A stretch of 64,000 bases of DNA from Agarophyton chilense (GCA_030374765.1 JARGXX010000103.1:62001-126000), one strand, 5' to 3'; shown: positions 1 to 13,149, numbered from the stretch's first letter. Notes: generated from the sequence alone by a model not told the origin. A program made the numbers and translations.

Positions 1-580
1 GAATGGAATGGCAGAAGCCAGGCATAAAGACCTTTCCGGTGGTAGCTTGGGTATTTTAGTCGGGGTCATTAATGTAGACCGAGAGAAAGGCCGGCTGGCG
101 TCCGGGAGCAGGGAGAAGTGGACCCATGAAGTGATAGATCTGTCCCTGCATAGAAACAGTGTGGTTAAAGCTAGAGTTTCCGCATCCTGGTTTGAAACAG
201 TTGGCCTTCACTGAAGCCATGAATAGCACTGTATTGTAGACCAGGATTTCATATCGAAAATGTGTAGCTCGAGGTTCGGTTTTAGTCAAGAGCTGGTGAA
301 GTAGATGAGGATGAATTGGAAGCAGAGGAAAGTAGTGGGCGCCTTTGTCGCAGAAGGTTTCGAGAAGAAGATTTGCGCTCGAGTTACTAACAATACGCTC
401 TTCTTAAATGTGCAACGAGTTGAAGGAGCGACACAGAACTTCCATGAGGCCAGGATCAAGATCTAAAGAGGGCTCTTCTTCGTGCTCACCGAACAATCGG
501 CTGCCCACGTGCTGAGAGATTCTAACAGATTGTAGCCGATGTTGTCGATCAGGAGTTCGCTCTTGGCTTCTAGACTGGCG

Positions 581-679
581 CATTGCAACTCTGTTGGCCT
601 CATTTCTTTCTGACTGGGTTGGAGTGTCTTCTAAAACCAGAGTCTCGCACATTGCATCTCTGTTGGCCTCATTTCTTTC
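581..679. repeat. short direct repeat (30 bp, offset 69 bp)
   Basis: A 30-bp segment beginning cattgca and ending atttctttc occurs at 581-610 and again at 650-679 with one mismatch. No gene is recognisable in 1-780; the rest of that stretch looks like featureless sequence. Confidence 0.6.
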
Positions 680-780
680 ATAATGACTAGGAGCGTCTAT
701 TTTTTAGACATCCAGGAGGTAACGGAATGGATGGCATCGTTTCACATCTTCCCAAGAATTAACCCAATTACTATGCCAAA

Positions 781-3118
781 GTGTTCAACTTCGTAAATCT
801 TGGAAGCGTCAAAAAATACAACTATACGAAATACGTAGTCCGCGGCGGCTGTTGGGCGAATTTAGGCCATCAAAGTGCCAAATTTCTTCATCTTTCTGCT
901 AGTTGTGATCTGTTCAATAGGATGGCTGACAAGCAAGCCAAGGGCTCTCTGTTGGAGAAAAAACCGCTAGAGAAGCAAGGAGGCGAGGCTGCTGTGTCAT
1001 TCCGTCGGCCTAATCTTTTTGGCGATGCATATGAAGCTCTTTCCAAATTATCGCGTGCTTTGTTCGACATCTTCAAGTGGATATGGTACATGGCAAACTC
1101 TGCTACTCCATCAAATTTGTTTTCAACATAAGTCTCGATATTGTACTCACCGTCTTGACTTATGTAAATTCCAAAGAAGCTTATATTTATGGTGCCTTCG
1201 TAAACGACGCCAAGCTTGAACGTATCAATACAAGCTTCAAGGAATTGTTAAATATCATTGCCTTTTCCAGAAACCTTCAGGTCATCCACTTTTTTTGCCG
1301 CGATGGTTTTTAAGGGCCCATTTCACTTTTGATATAATAGCTTGAGGACCCATGTGGATTTTCGCTGTCCGATTTTCTTCATCATAGAAATAGACGAGTT
1401 GTATTACGTGATAATCGATTTGTCTAGTTCATGTTCAGGTGCCGGTAATAACAATACATAAAGGGCTTTCACGAGACTTTCTCGGGGGGTAGCGGGAGGG
1501 GGGGGGGGGCGAATAGAAACACCGTGCCGAAATTATCCCGATCGGAGGAATGCAGCAGTAATATCTGCCTTATGGATGGTGCAGCCATAAATAAAGGCAA
1601 TAGAGTCGAAGATGTTTAGCCAGATTGCTGGGCAGGTGGCGCAATCTTTGCCTAGCTGGTCTTTCAGATCGTCTTCGTATCCGTTAGGGGCTATGCGAAC
1701 TATTGGCTGAACCGATCCGTCGTCATTGTGCTCCAACTTGTATAGGGTGTGGCTTCTACTTATTTTAAAGCGACATATCAGGTGTCTAACAGAGTCAGTT
1801 TTAAAGACATAAGAAACTCTTCTCTTACTTATCGTGTGCATTGAGAATAGGGAACTGATCAACCCGTTCAGCGTGATGCTTCATAGATAGCTCGGTTCCA
1901 AAATTATGTAAGATCGATTGCAGTATATTGACTGTGTTAATTTTCACTGAAAGGAGAGCCGCAATTTGGCCGGAGTTATCGGGTAGCGCATGGATTAAGT
2001 TCCCATTTTTCAGAGTCATTTCCATAATTCAGTTCCATAATCGTCATAGTGATGGTTCACGTTTATTTCCTTAGATATGGAAAGACAATACCTAGATGAA
2101 AGGTATCTCCGAGGGCCCAGAACACTTCAAATCCATCATCAATGTTGGAAGAGCTGCCATCCTCGTCATTCGAGAATTTCGCACTAAGGAATTGTGTCTT
2201 GTTGTCATTAGACTGATTTTTCGTGGCGCGGAACAGCGGCCGTGCATCGTGTTCATCAACATCAATGTCGATGGAGACATGTCTATCTTAAAAAAATCTT
2301 TTGGAAGCTGTTTTCGAGAAGCGACGGTCGGGTATCTTCGAATTACCGGAAACGATGATGATACTTGCTTCTTTGTTGACAGATGACATATTTTTTGTGA
2401 TAGATCAATACTCACGCCTGTCTTTCTTACCATTTAGGAAGATTTCAACAGAATGTCAAACCGATTGGGGTACCTCGGAGATGGATTTGGATTTCAGGAT
2501 CCGGGCCAGCTTACACTTCGCTACAAAATTTACGCGAGCTTTGTGCACTTTGGTAATTACAATGTTTTCACATGGTTTGGATGAGATTTTGTTGGAGAAT
2601 TACTTTGTAAACCTAAACGTTGGCATTTTGATATTGCCGAACAGATTGTTTAAAATCAACCAGGCCTTCCAAACGGATAGTAAGGGGTCGAAGAAGTCGT
2701 TAGGGCGGCTTTTGAGACAAAGAGAGATGCTTCGAATTATCATGGGAATACTTCCAATGGCGTACTTGGCATATCTGCGAGGGGAAATTAGGTGCAGAGT
2801 GACGCTGAGGACGTCACAGTACGACTTTAACTTACCTAACATGAAGGCTTTGTCGCTTCGAAGGGCGTCAGGATACCAAAACGTCGAAGCCGAACAGGCT
2901 TCGAGCCGAATCACGGTTTGGTTCAGTGCGGAAATCACAACAACGAATGCTTCCGAGAACACTGTGACTAGATCCATGCATTGCATAAGATACAGTTTGT
3001 CCAGGTACATGTTATGGACACATAGACTTTCGTCAAACATCTTCGAGAGTGAGATTACAGAGACTTTCCGGGTTGGGGATAATATCGCTCTAGAATGACA
3101 TTCATGACAGCTATACAC
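781..3118 (-). pseudogene. Ty1/Copia-type pol relic A (integrase then RT)
   Basis: Decayed polyprotein reading from high to low coordinates. The integrase core lies in a frame at 2600-3118 (dispersed similarity around FWYPDALRSDKAF, including the expected second acidic region). An RT segment lies at 1533-1862, where RIAPNGYEDDLKDQL followed by IHKADITAAFLRSG resembles the fingers/palm start of a Copia subgroup whose RT reads R-I-x-P-x-G-x-E-D-x-L-K-D-x-L. The order INT-RT is that of Ty1/Copia rather than Ty3/Gypsy. Between them (1825-2433) the frames are broken. A run of about 12 G lies at 1498-1509, just below the RT segment. Multiple stops and frameshifts mean it is dead. The RNase H part below 1500 is only weakly visible. 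Confidence 0.6.
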
Positions 3119-3955
3119 AAGCTGCCTAGCATAATGGGCTCCTATTTTCGTTGCAGAGTCGGTTTGTGTCCAGAAGAAGCTCGAAGTCGGGATAACTGGA
3201 ATGACAGCATATGTGCTTGTGAATTTTTTCTACCGTTGTCTTGATGTCGGACCACTAAGATTTATTCAATGTATTCGCTGACATGCATAATAAGGTGGAA
3301 ACGAGATATTGAGTAGATAGAGTGAACTACTCAAAAGAAATATAGCTGAAACCCACTACATTGATGATAGTAATCGAGTCAGGTTCACTGCCAGGATTGA
3401 ATCACAGTGCATTGCTTTCGATGTGCACTATGATGGTATGGCGGGGGACGTTTCGACTGATTAACCATTGAAAAGAGCCGTTGAGCAAAAGGTGATTGAT
3501 GTCGATCAGAGCGCCAATGTGTAATGTGGAGGTAAACACAATCGAGCCAATAATCCTTCTTGCTGGACTGGTATGCATTCCAAAGCCATATTTCTACTTA
3601 TCATATCCTCCCAGTGACTCAGAAATACTTTTCGTTTTTGATATTTCTAGGTTGGCAGAGTTGATCCACAAGAAACCGTAACTCAATTTGACCGGTAACT
3701 ACTTAGGGTGCACCATCCTTGACTAAGGGGCTGGCCGGGCGTTTCGGGAGTATTATAGTTGAAAAGATATTTTCTGTTTTCTTTTTCTCAGTAGACTTTT
3801 GACCTTCTTGCATATCTAAGGGGTGAACTGAACCCCTGCTAAACAAGCTCACATGAAGACCAAGTAGTGCAATGGGTCTAATCTTCCAGAACGCAAATCT
3901 GTGAGCGAAAGAAGCAACTTCAATATTGGCTGACATCGGTATTCCCATCATCCCT
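3119..3955. other. no gene recognised
   Basis: Short open frames occur on both strands (for example minus 3703-3978, directly after the RNase H end of the next element), but none has a recognisable domain. The position downstream of a Copia RNase H suggests remains of an LTR, which I cannot delimit. Confidence 0.4.
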
Positions 3956-5480
3956 CTCTTCACGTTTAAAGTTTTCAAGCCCTAAATTCTTTTGGTGTTC
4001 GAGAAAACGTGGTCTTTCTAGTGGTTTTGTCATTATATCTGCAACCATAGCCTTTCATCTGCAGTATTGAACCGAAATGATAATGTATTCAACACCATGT
4101 TTAACACAATGATGACGGGGATCCACATGCCTGCTTCGCCTCTGAGAATTCGCGGAGCATATGGCCCTCGAGTTATTCTGATAGATTTTTGTAGCCGAAT
4201 TGAGGCGAAAACCAAACTCCGAAAGCAAGTTGCGTATCGATATGACTTCACGAACGCGTTTCCGGTAAAACAATAAACCCGGCTTCTGATGTATAAAGAG
4301 CGATAATATTCTGTTTCATCGCGTTCCAGGATATCATATAGCCTGAAAATTATACTATAAATCCTGTAACAGACTTACCGTCACTTGTATCTCCAGCCCC
4401 ATAGCTATCACACTAGGCATCCAATACATTCTGTATTCTTCGCAGTGAGGAATTTTTGATAACCAGTGTTCTAATGTAAGATGCGTTTCAGGGCAACCCA
4501 ATCAACCTGTGCTGCTTGGAGTTGTTTCCTGCTCAAAAGATTAACCGCAAAACTTATGTCCGATCTGGTATGAGAAAATGATTACAACATAGACTCGATT
4601 GTTTCTCTAAATAGTTTCTGATAGCATAAGTCCAGTAGCCCTGAATTGTTGTGAACTCTGTTGGGAACCATTGAATTTTTCACTGATATTGACTCTTGCA
4701 TTGAGCATCTTGGCAACAATGTATCAATCAAAGGTGGTTGCCGATGTAGAATCCCGCTTCTTGTTTGAGTGAATTCTATGCCAAAAAATTATTTCACTGG
4801 GCCCAGGTCTTTCATCTCAAAGATTTGCTTGAGTTGTTTCTTTGTTTTTAACACCGCCTTAGTATTCATAGGTACAACTAAGGTATCGTTCTAGTACACT
4901 AGAATTAACACTATATCATTGCTTCCTCCATGCAAAAATATACATTAATCAGAGCTAGTCTGCCGGTATCCCAGCCGTTAGAGCACATGCTTCCAGGTTT
5001 GAGCCCAAATTCCATTTGAGTTCATCAATCCATAAATAGTACGCTCTAACAAAAATGTCTCACACTTATCTCAGACTTAGATTAAGCTCAGGAGGCGGCA
5101 CCATATATATTTGATCAAAAGGGCGAAGTCTGCCATTCAGAGAGGCAGATTTTATGTCCATATGATGAGCAGTTTATCCCATGTTCGCGAGTGCTTTCAA
5201 GATCTGCAAGCTGATATAGTCAACCACAGGAGCAAAGATACCGTTAATGTCCTCCTGCTGACAGCTTTTGGCCACCAGTATCTCCTTATATTGGTTCAGC
5301 AAACCGTCAGCCATACGTTTTTTGACAAACATAAATCTTGTCTGGATGGCTTCCTTCCCTGGTGGGAACCTATCTATGTTCCATGTTCCAATTATTTCGA
5401 GAGTACCGAATTCTGCTTCGATTGCTTTCATCCGTCAAACCCTGTTAGTGGGTTTCAACGCTTGTTCAACGTTTTGGGGT
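3956..5480 (-). pseudogene. Ty1/Copia pol relic B: reverse transcriptase and RNase H
   Basis: Second Copia element. The RT fingers begin near 5431, with the pattern E-x-G-T-x-x-I...GTWNIDRFPPGKEAIQ and IFAPVV, typical of Copia RT. The palm follows: a degraded YVDD motif reads Y-stop-N-D near 4880, and FEMKDLGPVK then FFGIE follow shortly after. RNase H ends at 3956-4275 with IYQNNSRAIC, SRHVDPRHH and VADIMTKPLERP, the standard Copia C-terminus. There are several in-frame stops, including TAG and TAA at positions where relatives have hydrophobic or aromatic residues, so these stops reflect decay. Order and strand fit the integrase relic at 5600-6600. Confidence 0.8.
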
Positions 5481-5599
5481 GGATTCTGGTGTTCATTTTC
5501 AGTATTTCGATTAGTGTCCGCTACAAATGATGCCTCATAGCGTCCCGGTCTCTTCCTGGATCTCTGCCGGTGTCTGCGTTCCGGATAATGTGCAACCGT

Positions 5600-6600
5600 T
5601 TCTTGTAAGTTCTCTTCTATCATTGGTTCAACTCTAACATCAGGATTTTCATATTGGGAATCTCCTGGTGCGTAGAAGTCCTGATTCGGGCCTTCTGTTG
5701 ACGGCTAAGGCCCTGCCGTGTCTCTTGGTGTCATCGACTTTTCATTTCCGTCATCGTTTATGGCGTCGTCTAGAATGACCGGTTTTTTTCTTCTTCATCT
5801 ACCAGAATGGGAATTCGTTCTACTTTTGACCAAAACATCTCCCGACCCGGAACGACTGACTCATGGATACGTGATTGTCCTACTTTCAATATCCTTCCAA
5901 AACCGGTTTGGTACACCCTGAAGTTTCTGTACGGTAGGTAGCGTAGTAAGATTCCCCATTAAGCTTGTGAGTCAAACTTATAACGCTTCATTGGGTGTAT
6001 TCAAACTTCACAACCGAACACTCTTCAGTTATCGACATAAGGCTTTTTGCCGGTAAGAATTTCGATTGGGGGTTTTCCTCCATCTCTTACGTTTCCAACC
6101 ATGTTCCTCATGTTTGGGGCAGCTGCCAAAGCTTCCTCTCAGAATTTATCAAGAAGCCCTGCATGAAGCAGCATCCACCTTATCATCTTCTTTAGCGTTC
6201 TGTTCAGACGTTCCACAATTTCCTTCTGCTGTGTAGTATATGAGGGGGAGGATACCTATTCTATATCTTTTTCATGTAGATACTGGTTCAATCCGACATA
6301 TTCAGAACCACTGTCGGAGTACGATTGCTGTATGACACAGCCTAATTTTCTCTCGAACCACTATTGGAATGTTCCGAAGTTGTCACGTGTATCTAGTCTT
6401 TGCCCCAAAGCGTTTGACATTCGGCAATTCGGCCTTCCATCACTGAATATGAAAAATTATTTCTTTCCGCCAAGGCTTTGTGTTTTCAGGAGACCACATA
6501 TATCAGACTAGATAATCTCTCCTGGCTCTAAAGCTTCATGAGTCCTGACCTTAAGTGGTAACCGAGGCATGTTACCCTCAATTAATGGACCACATTCTGC
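5600..6600 (-). pseudogene. Ty1/Copia pol relic B: integrase core
   Basis: On the minus strand the frame gives SDSGSEYVGLNQYL, then TTQQKEIVERLNRTL, MLLHAGLLDKF, and RVFGCEV near the C-terminal end. This is the classic Copia integrase pattern (second Asp in SDxGxEY, Glu in the QQNGVAERxNRTL segment, here degraded to QQKEIVERLNRTL). TGA codons replace the tryptophan expected in DKFW-EAL and after GCE, pointing to G-to-A decay of TGG. Upstream on the same strand lie the protease and gag relics, downstream the RT. Confidence 0.8.
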
Positions 6601-6689
6601 ACCTTCGTCGGACCTTGTAGAAAAATCAAGCCCAAGTACACTTTTCATTGTAGTCATCTATTTTATCTGCTCGCGTTCCTTGTGCCCAT

Positions 6690-7330
6690 ACCACTGGAGC
6701 TATGTTCAACTTCACCAGCAGCAGATGAAGAAGTTGTAGATCCGAGAGCACTTTCAAAGAGTTGGTTAAAAGTAGCTTGATTCTCATACAAACCTCCACT
6801 AGAGTTCCGAAAAAATACAGTAGTACTTTGACCGCGTAGGATGCATTTGTTGCTGTTAATTGATATACCCATTTCTGCCCTTGCAAGCGAGTAGCACGAA
6901 AGACGATTGAAATCCAATTATGGTAACAATAATATATTTCTCATTGCGATATGACCTCCAGGTGTGGTTCGGAGTTCAGTTTTCAGCTCCATGTCTCCAA
7001 TGTGCGTGGCGACATTTCTTCTTCCATCCCCAAGGCTAATGCCTCTAGACGTAGTCATAGATGACCATGAAGCCAAAGCAGTATTTCTTATCATATGACT
7101 GGACGCACTAGAGTCTATTACGAACCGTACAGGGATTTCTCGCTGTCTCGGTAAGAGCGCAAACGGTTCTTGACCAAATCTTTAACCTTTTTGCGCTTTC
7201 TACTTCCTACATTTTCGCTTGAAGTGACAATATGCGAAATTTGCGATGAGCGATCCCCGCTGTAAGGTGAAACTACAAACGTCGTACGACGACCTGGAAA
7301 TCCCAGCATATCATGAAACAACTACCTTTT
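6690..7330 (-). pseudogene. Ty1/Copia pol relic B: protease and pre-integrase region
   Basis: Minus-strand reading gives PVRFVIDSSASSHMIRNT, an aspartic protease active-site region with D-S-[G to S]-A, near 7090-7140. It is followed by ISLGDGRR and, after about 50 residues, LDFNRLSCYSLARA, matching the Copia pattern that precedes the integrase zinc finger. A TAA interrupts the frame just before LDFNRLS. A lysine/arginine-rich stretch (GSRKRKKVKD) lies upstream at 7118-7321 and may be the end of gag. Confidence 0.7.
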
Positions 7331-7444
7331 CGAAACGTATCGCTCCAAGATCACCAGCAATGCCGCTTTCGGCTTCTTCCTCGGCTTTCTAGCCCAGAAT
7401 TCTTTCTTCAACAGCAGACATTCTGCAAACATCATGGTCGGAGA

Positions 7445-7906
7445 TTAAGAATTTCCCGCACTAAGCGAGCGTCGTTGGGTAGAACTCGATGCAGCACACT
7501 GCGCTTTTCGCTTGTGATCCCGTGGTTTTACCCCGCGGCTGTCCGCGACGAATATCTCATTCGTCAATTCGTAGTCACTGGTCGACTTCCTGACGATATT
7601 TCGTGGTATGCAATATAAAAGAGCCACTAACTCAGCCTCTGGGCGAATCGAAAAAATGAGATAAGCCGCTTTTGCTCCGAAAGCGTTGTGGGAGCCCGCG
7701 AAAAGTTCATTTGAATAGTGTACCAGCAGATTTGCGGCATGGTTGGGACTGTTTCCTTTAATGAAAATTGGAACTTTGACACTTGAACTTTCAGATCGAA
7801 CAAAGAAGCCTATACGTGTGTCGAGAATCTCGCGGATTTGGATACCAAACCGTGGCGCGGCGTAAGTGGAGTATCCAATATGGCTCTCTGTTTCGACGGT
7901 TCTCAA
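7445..7906 (-). pseudogene. probable Copia gag relic
   Basis: A 153-codon minus-strand frame immediately upstream of the Copia protease. The segment EAELVALLYCIPRNIV followed by a basic, serine-rich tail resembles the UBN2-type gag pattern (a leucine-rich LP motif, then the gag C-terminus). Similarity is weak and the frame is short, so the assignment rests mainly on position and strand. Confidence 0.4.
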
Positions 7907-10470
7907 ATACGATCAAAGTTACTTTACCTTTGCAAGCGCGATAATCCCTATTGAGAATTCCTTCGATGGGTGAGATGTACTCGAGCACGACTAGGATACC
8001 TTTTTTGTACCAAATGCTGGAGATCGCTCAAATTCGGTATATCTTGCGCATCCGGCGCTACGTTCCAATCTTCGGTACTGGAATGAACTCGAGAGTCCTC
8101 GTCGTTTTCCTGTGGATCTCTATCGAGTGGTTACCTACGTGGGTTCCCACCTTGCAAATGATCCGTTCTTAGGAAATTGGGTAGTCGTGCACAGTGAATT
8201 CATTGCAAAGATGGCCGTGTTCGTTCTTTTAGTTGTGTATGTCAACCATCATCTGTAGTACATGAGCCAAATGGCTCATCAACATTCGAAACAGCTCAAT
8301 GTTTTCCTTAGCATTAGAAGCACCAGCAAATCATGAAAAGTTTCAACACCTGATGAGTTTCATGGACCAAATTGACTTGAAAATGGTTCCCAACGAACAG
8401 AATGCAAGTGGTAAACCTCACCGTGATCATTCCCTTGCAAGTATGGTGCCTGGCGGGGATTTCATGTGGTATGATCAAATGACCAAATAACACTTCGAAG
8501 TCGATCGCGCCAAGACCTTACGAGAAATCTCGAAAGCAATGAGTCCTACAGAGCCAATTAGCTATCCATTTTAGTCTGTGCCCCTTAATGCCGATGCACT
8601 CGAGGAAGAGCTCCAAGAAATCCAATATGATGAAGAGCCAAAAGAGGCGGGCCTCAAAATTACCGTTGCAACGGAAAATGGCGGCATTGAGCCGATGATT
8701 TTTGCTAAAAAGCAAGCCGATAGCCTCTTATGAACAGGGACACCTGAGATGTAGATTACTGCGTACGAACCCCAATAGCCAGTGATGTCGTCGTACAATG
8801 CGTAACTTTGAAGTCTGAGGCGGTTTCCCGAGGAAGCTGGGATTCCTCCCGTTGCCATTGAAGGCAACAGACAGCAGAGGGTGAGTCTTTTGTGCTCCGC
8901 GATGGGCAACCATCTTCGCGCTCCAAGTCCATGAGGTCGCACCTGAGTGGTGATATAGTAGACCGTCTAGCGTTATATACTTGAGAGAAACTCCTTCACT
9001 TCTGCTTCCAGATACGTTTTCCTCTTCTTTTATTTCTATTCTGCGGTTCTGCACTTCTTACTTCCTCTTTGTGATACTTCATGACACTTTTTAATCTCTT
9101 AAAAATTATATTAAATCAGGTCTTTGTGAGACCATCAAACCGGCGAGAGCGTCAATAATACTGCCGAGGATATCCACTTTAGCTCTTCTGCAGTACGACA
9201 ATACGTGAGATCGTGGTAAGCGATGTATGGGCTCCCATGTATTATCCCAGGGTGGATACCCATACCATCGTACCGTAAACAGTAAAGTTTTGTTCCTAGC
9301 ATGCCATTAAGGGCTTATGATTCGTTCGATACTGTACTACAGGTTATCAATGAGTGGCTTTGAGGCTGAGATAGTGCTCTTGTGGTCAACTCTTGCCATA
9401 TGTACTTCGTGTACAGCCGAATGAGCGTGATAAAGGTGTGATTGCTCCCTTGAAGCGTCTGGTGTTGCATTACCGCGTTCATCAAGTTCGGCCACTTCTT
9501 GGTGTCTTAGAGCCAATCTCCTGAATTGCCCTGACCTTTTTGATTCGGCCGGGGACTGCAACTCAAAAATAGGTTTATTCGAATCTTTCGACGATGATGC
9601 GATATCTCTTCTCGCTGCACGACTTTTTTCTGCCCTCGATAACATTTTGGATACTACGCAAATCATATTGGTGGGTGTGGGGAATATATCCAGTTGAACG
9701 AAGTCCTCCAGTGAGAGGGGAGGCGATACAACCTTGTACTTAAACTTTGGGCTTTTCAATTCAACTCCATGTCCCTCAAAATAGAGATATCTTCTCTCTT
9801 TGGGAGATTACTTCGGATTACCAATGGCATACGGGTCTTTCCATCCAGAAAATGAAACGTTCCTCCTGATTTCAGCGTTGTTTTTGTTGTATTCTACTGT
9901 AAGCGGCGTAATGGTGACGACTTCAGGTTCTACTGTTGATGGGTCCACAACGCGAGGTGCGCGAGCATCTTCAAATGAAGCGTTCTTCTCACTCCTCTCT
10001 CTGATCTCATCGGTATTCTTCACGTGACGGGACCTGTTATGAGAGCTGCAGCTCGCCGCATGCTCACGGCGCTTGTCGCCAATTGTGCTCCCATCTGACC
10101 CCAAAGGTCCAAAATTTCACGAGTTGATGCGCCGTGTGGCGACTGCCTGCTGATTGACGGCATGCAGCGGTTCTCCGAATTGTGCCAGCCACGAGGCATT
10201 CTTTCTGAGTTAATTTTGTTCTTGGCCGTCACGTTCGCAGGTGCCTGTACTGCAGAACTCTACAGTGTTGTATGCAACTCAGTTTGTACAAGATTCAGAT
10301 TTGTCTGTCTGGTTCACATCAGCTTTAGGGCTCGGCACGACGCCAGCTAAACCTGAACGCAGTACAATCACCACTGTGTTGCATGACTTGCGCTCAAACT
10401 CTTTATTTCTTAGGCTAACAACCGTGAGCTCGTCGACTTCGAAAACGTCCTGAGGTCCCGTCGCAATCGG
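7907..10470. other. no recognised gene; two unassigned minus-strand frames
   Basis: Minus frames at 9337-9759 (140 codons) and 9808-10104 (98 codons) are polar and without a motif I know. They lie between the Copia relic and the integrase end of the outer Gypsy element, so they could be the C-terminal tail or 3' non-coding part of that element. Nothing else can be supported here. Confidence 0.35.
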
Positions 10471-10479
10471 CGCTATCTT

Positions 10480-11400
10480 ATGACGGTTTTTTCGTTCCCT
10501 TTCTTCTCCTGTTTTCCGGATATCCTTCGTTTCTATTCTCACGAAGACGTGTCTTTGAAGTCGGATATCCGGGATAGCCCAGCTTTCTGACGCGTTTTGA
10601 TTGCTCTTGTAACGTTTTTGGACCTTTCCCCTCTGTATTGCGACTTGTGTAGTGCGTTTGCCCAGCTTTTCCCTGCAGCGGAGGTGAAACCGAGTCAGCC
10701 TCGTCATTTCCTATCTTCGGTTCTGTCCGAGCGAATCTCAATTGACAAAGCCGGCGAGCAGCGTGATAATACCACCTTGATTGGCGCCAACTTTGTAGTC
10801 GAATGAACCTGCGTACAGTACGCGTATCATAGCGTGTTTGCAAAAAGATCCTACTCCTTGCAGTGTTCAGCAATGTAGTACCGTAGTGCGGCAAGGAGCG
10901 TACGGTTGTACTGTTAAAGCTGCCCTTTACATTAATATTGACAGGTCGCGGTAGGCACGTTCCTAATTCCAATTATCTTGCATACACCTTGAAAGAGGCG
11001 TGAAACCAATTGCTTCCCACTATCTGAGAGCAGATTATCCAGCGGTCCGTAATAATAAAACCAGTGGTTGATAACTGGTACTATCACGGCAGCGGTGACC
11101 CGTTTCAACGGAATGGTTTTGACTAGCTTAGAGAAGCGATGAGTAATTACCAGAAGTCATCTGTTTCCTCGCTTCGAGCGAAGCAGTTCTCCAGGTAAAT
11201 CGATACTGAAATACTGTAGAGGGGCTTTCACCGGAAATAACTCCAGGGGCTTTTTCTTCTTTAACAGCCTATCTAGACTTTGAGCGCATGTTGCCCACAA
11301 GTATGATGTCGCATGGCAATGTAATGCGAAAGTAAGCCATTAAGAATCCCTTCTGAGAATAAGATACAGCTTAGTTCCTTCTAGACGACCAGAAAACTGT
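10480..11400 (-). pseudogene. outer Ty3/Gypsy element: integrase relic
   Basis: Minus-strand reading shows FSIDLPGELL, then LLVITHRFSKLVKTIPL, NHWFYYYGPLDNLLSDSG, LVSRLFQGVCKIIGI and QYNRTLLAALRYYI, the DDE integrase core of Ty3/Gypsy elements with both Asp regions and the degraded Glu region. Cys residues of the HHCC finger are visible just upstream. Frameshifts and several stops (TAA, TAG, TGA) break it. It belongs to the same element as the RNase H at 11787-12167 and the RT split by the insertion at 12516. Confidence 0.8.
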
Positions 11401-11786
11401 GAGTGGTAAGCCAAATGCAGTATTCTGATCTTCGGAACGTGTGACATTACGATTACATCATCCGATTCGACGATTCGAACAAGAATTCTCGATTATCGAG
11501 ACGAAAAGTTAGCTCCTTCCCCTCGTTAAGACGATAGAGGATAGCCACACAGAGGAAGTCCGTGACCTATTCATGCAAAAGCTCTTCGAGCGTTATTTGT
11601 TCGAGTTGATCATCGGGATTTTTGTTCGTAGGTTTGGGTACCAGTAAATCAGAAGTGTAATCTTCTTCCTCCAGAGTTTTCCCCTTTTCTATATCGTTCG
11701 TTATTGAATTTCTCAGTACCAAACATGGTATCTCATCATCGATATCGGATTGGGTTTCGCCGAAGGTTTCGAGTCGTGATAACGCG

Positions 11787-12515
11787 TTAGCATAAACAAC
11801 ATCGCATTAACCGTCCCGAAGGGTTGTTAATCGAATTAGGCCATCTCAAACATGAGTGATCGGTATTGACCGTAAACTGTATTCCTTGGAGACAGGACCG
11901 TAGGATCGCTAGAATCCATATCATAGCAAGGCATTCATTTTCTGATGCAGAGTAGTTCTTCTCCGCATTTTGCGGTGACCATGACCAGTATCCGATGGGA
12001 TATCGTTTGTCACCTTCGGGCGTTTGAAAAAGGGAACACCCTACATGATAATCACTTGAATCCGTGTCGACGGAATAGGTAACATCTGTTTTTGGAAGTG
12101 CTAAAACAGGTGCAGATGTCAGCGATCGCTTCAACTTCTCGAAGGCTTCTGTTTCGGATGCTCCCAACTATTTTGATATTACATGTTGTCATTTCTTCAG
12201 TAAAACGTTCAGAGGCGCTGCGGTATGCCAATAACGCGGTAAAAATCTTCAGTGGAATTTACAAATACACAGAAAGGCTCGCAAAATGGTATGCGTTTTA
12301 GAAGGTTTCGCCTCATGCACAACAACGGTTTGCACTTCTTCAATTTCAAACGTTCTTGGTCTGATTATGCGTCCCTGGTACTTCAGTTGGTTTGTAAACC
12401 CTTCAAATTTATTGATCTTAAAGGTTATTCTGGCTTCCCTTAGCTTCTCGAAGATCACCTCAACATCTATGAAATGGACTTCAATATTGTTACTGAAGAA
12501 AATGATATCATCTAA
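11787..12515 (-). pseudogene. outer Ty3/Gypsy element: 3' half of RT and RNase H
   Basis: Reading leftwards from 12515 the frame begins LDDIIFFSNN, i.e. the last part of the catalytic YLDD motif, then VIFEKLREARITFKINK, YQGRIIRP (palm and thumb), and the RNase H from EAFEKLKRSLTSAPVLALPK through YSVDTDSSDYHVG and YSASENECLAMIW to VNTDHSCLRWP. The 5' half of the same RT resumes at 23322 on the same strand. The break coincides exactly with the left LTR of the inner element. Small frameshifts are present near 12170-12250. Confidence 0.85.
12511..12515. repeat. target-site duplication, left copy (TCTAA)
   Basis: The five bases before the left LTR are TCTAA; the five after the right LTR (23322-23326) are TGTAA. 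One mismatch, as expected for an old 5-bp Ty3/Gypsy duplication. On the minus strand both read TTAxA and fall on the Leu codon of the outer RT LDD motif. Confidence 0.8.
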
Positions 12516-13149
12516 TGTCGTATAGTGGCAGAAGGTCTGACCTTTGGGGTTGGAAAGATACTACACTGACCCTGTAGGTGATGGGTGCGAGGGATCATCG
12601 GCCATGCAGCTCCAGGCGAGCTACCATCTAGGTGTTGTCAGCCACGTGTAGTGTTGACATGTACCTTCTGGTTGAGTAATTGTTAGTAATTTTAATTGTA
12701 ATTATATTCATTATAGTACAGAAGTGGAGTGGCCACCTGGCACTGTAGCCAGTGCTGGCCAGGTCTCTGACACTAGGTCAGAGACCGTGCCTTGCTGGCA
12801 CCTCCCGGGTGATCTGGAGAGTGCAGTCCACTGCATATAGGGAACTGCACCTCCCCCATTCTAATCTGATAAAGACAGGGACCACTTGGGTCACGACTAT
12901 ACCTTTTGGTTCATCGTTTCTCAACTACCACATAGGCTTTCCCGCGCGTCGAAGCCTACCATCGTTCACCTACACGGTATAGGCTAGTTGCCTCGCTGTT
13001 TGCCCCTGCGGGTTTTCGTGGTGCCCTATTACCATTGAAGTTTTTTACGTCTACCTTCTAAGGTTGAGCGTCAACACGCTGCCTGCGGTTGAGCGTCACT
13101 ACGCTCCCAAGACAAGACAGTACTATACCTCAGAGGTGATTGTACGACA
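12516..13149 (+). repeat. 5' LTR (634 bp)
   Basis: Begins TGTCGTATAG and ends TTGTACGACA, so the terminal inverted repeat is TGTCGTA/TACGACA. An AT-rich block with TATATT lies near 12705. The sequence after the LTR, TGGTCCCCCGAATT from 13152, starts with TGG as a tRNA primer-binding site would, but I could not match a specific tRNA. Confidence 0.95.

Noticed and set aside
2301-3098. 265-codon plus-strand frame
   Set aside because: It is antisense to the Copia integrase relic on the minus strand, which has recognisable motifs.
4000-6600. UAR codons of the Copia relic as support for a changed code
   Set aside because: TAG and TAA stand at positions of hydrophobic and Tyr residues (YVDD, KYFLGIE) and TGA at Trp; ordinary mutational decay.
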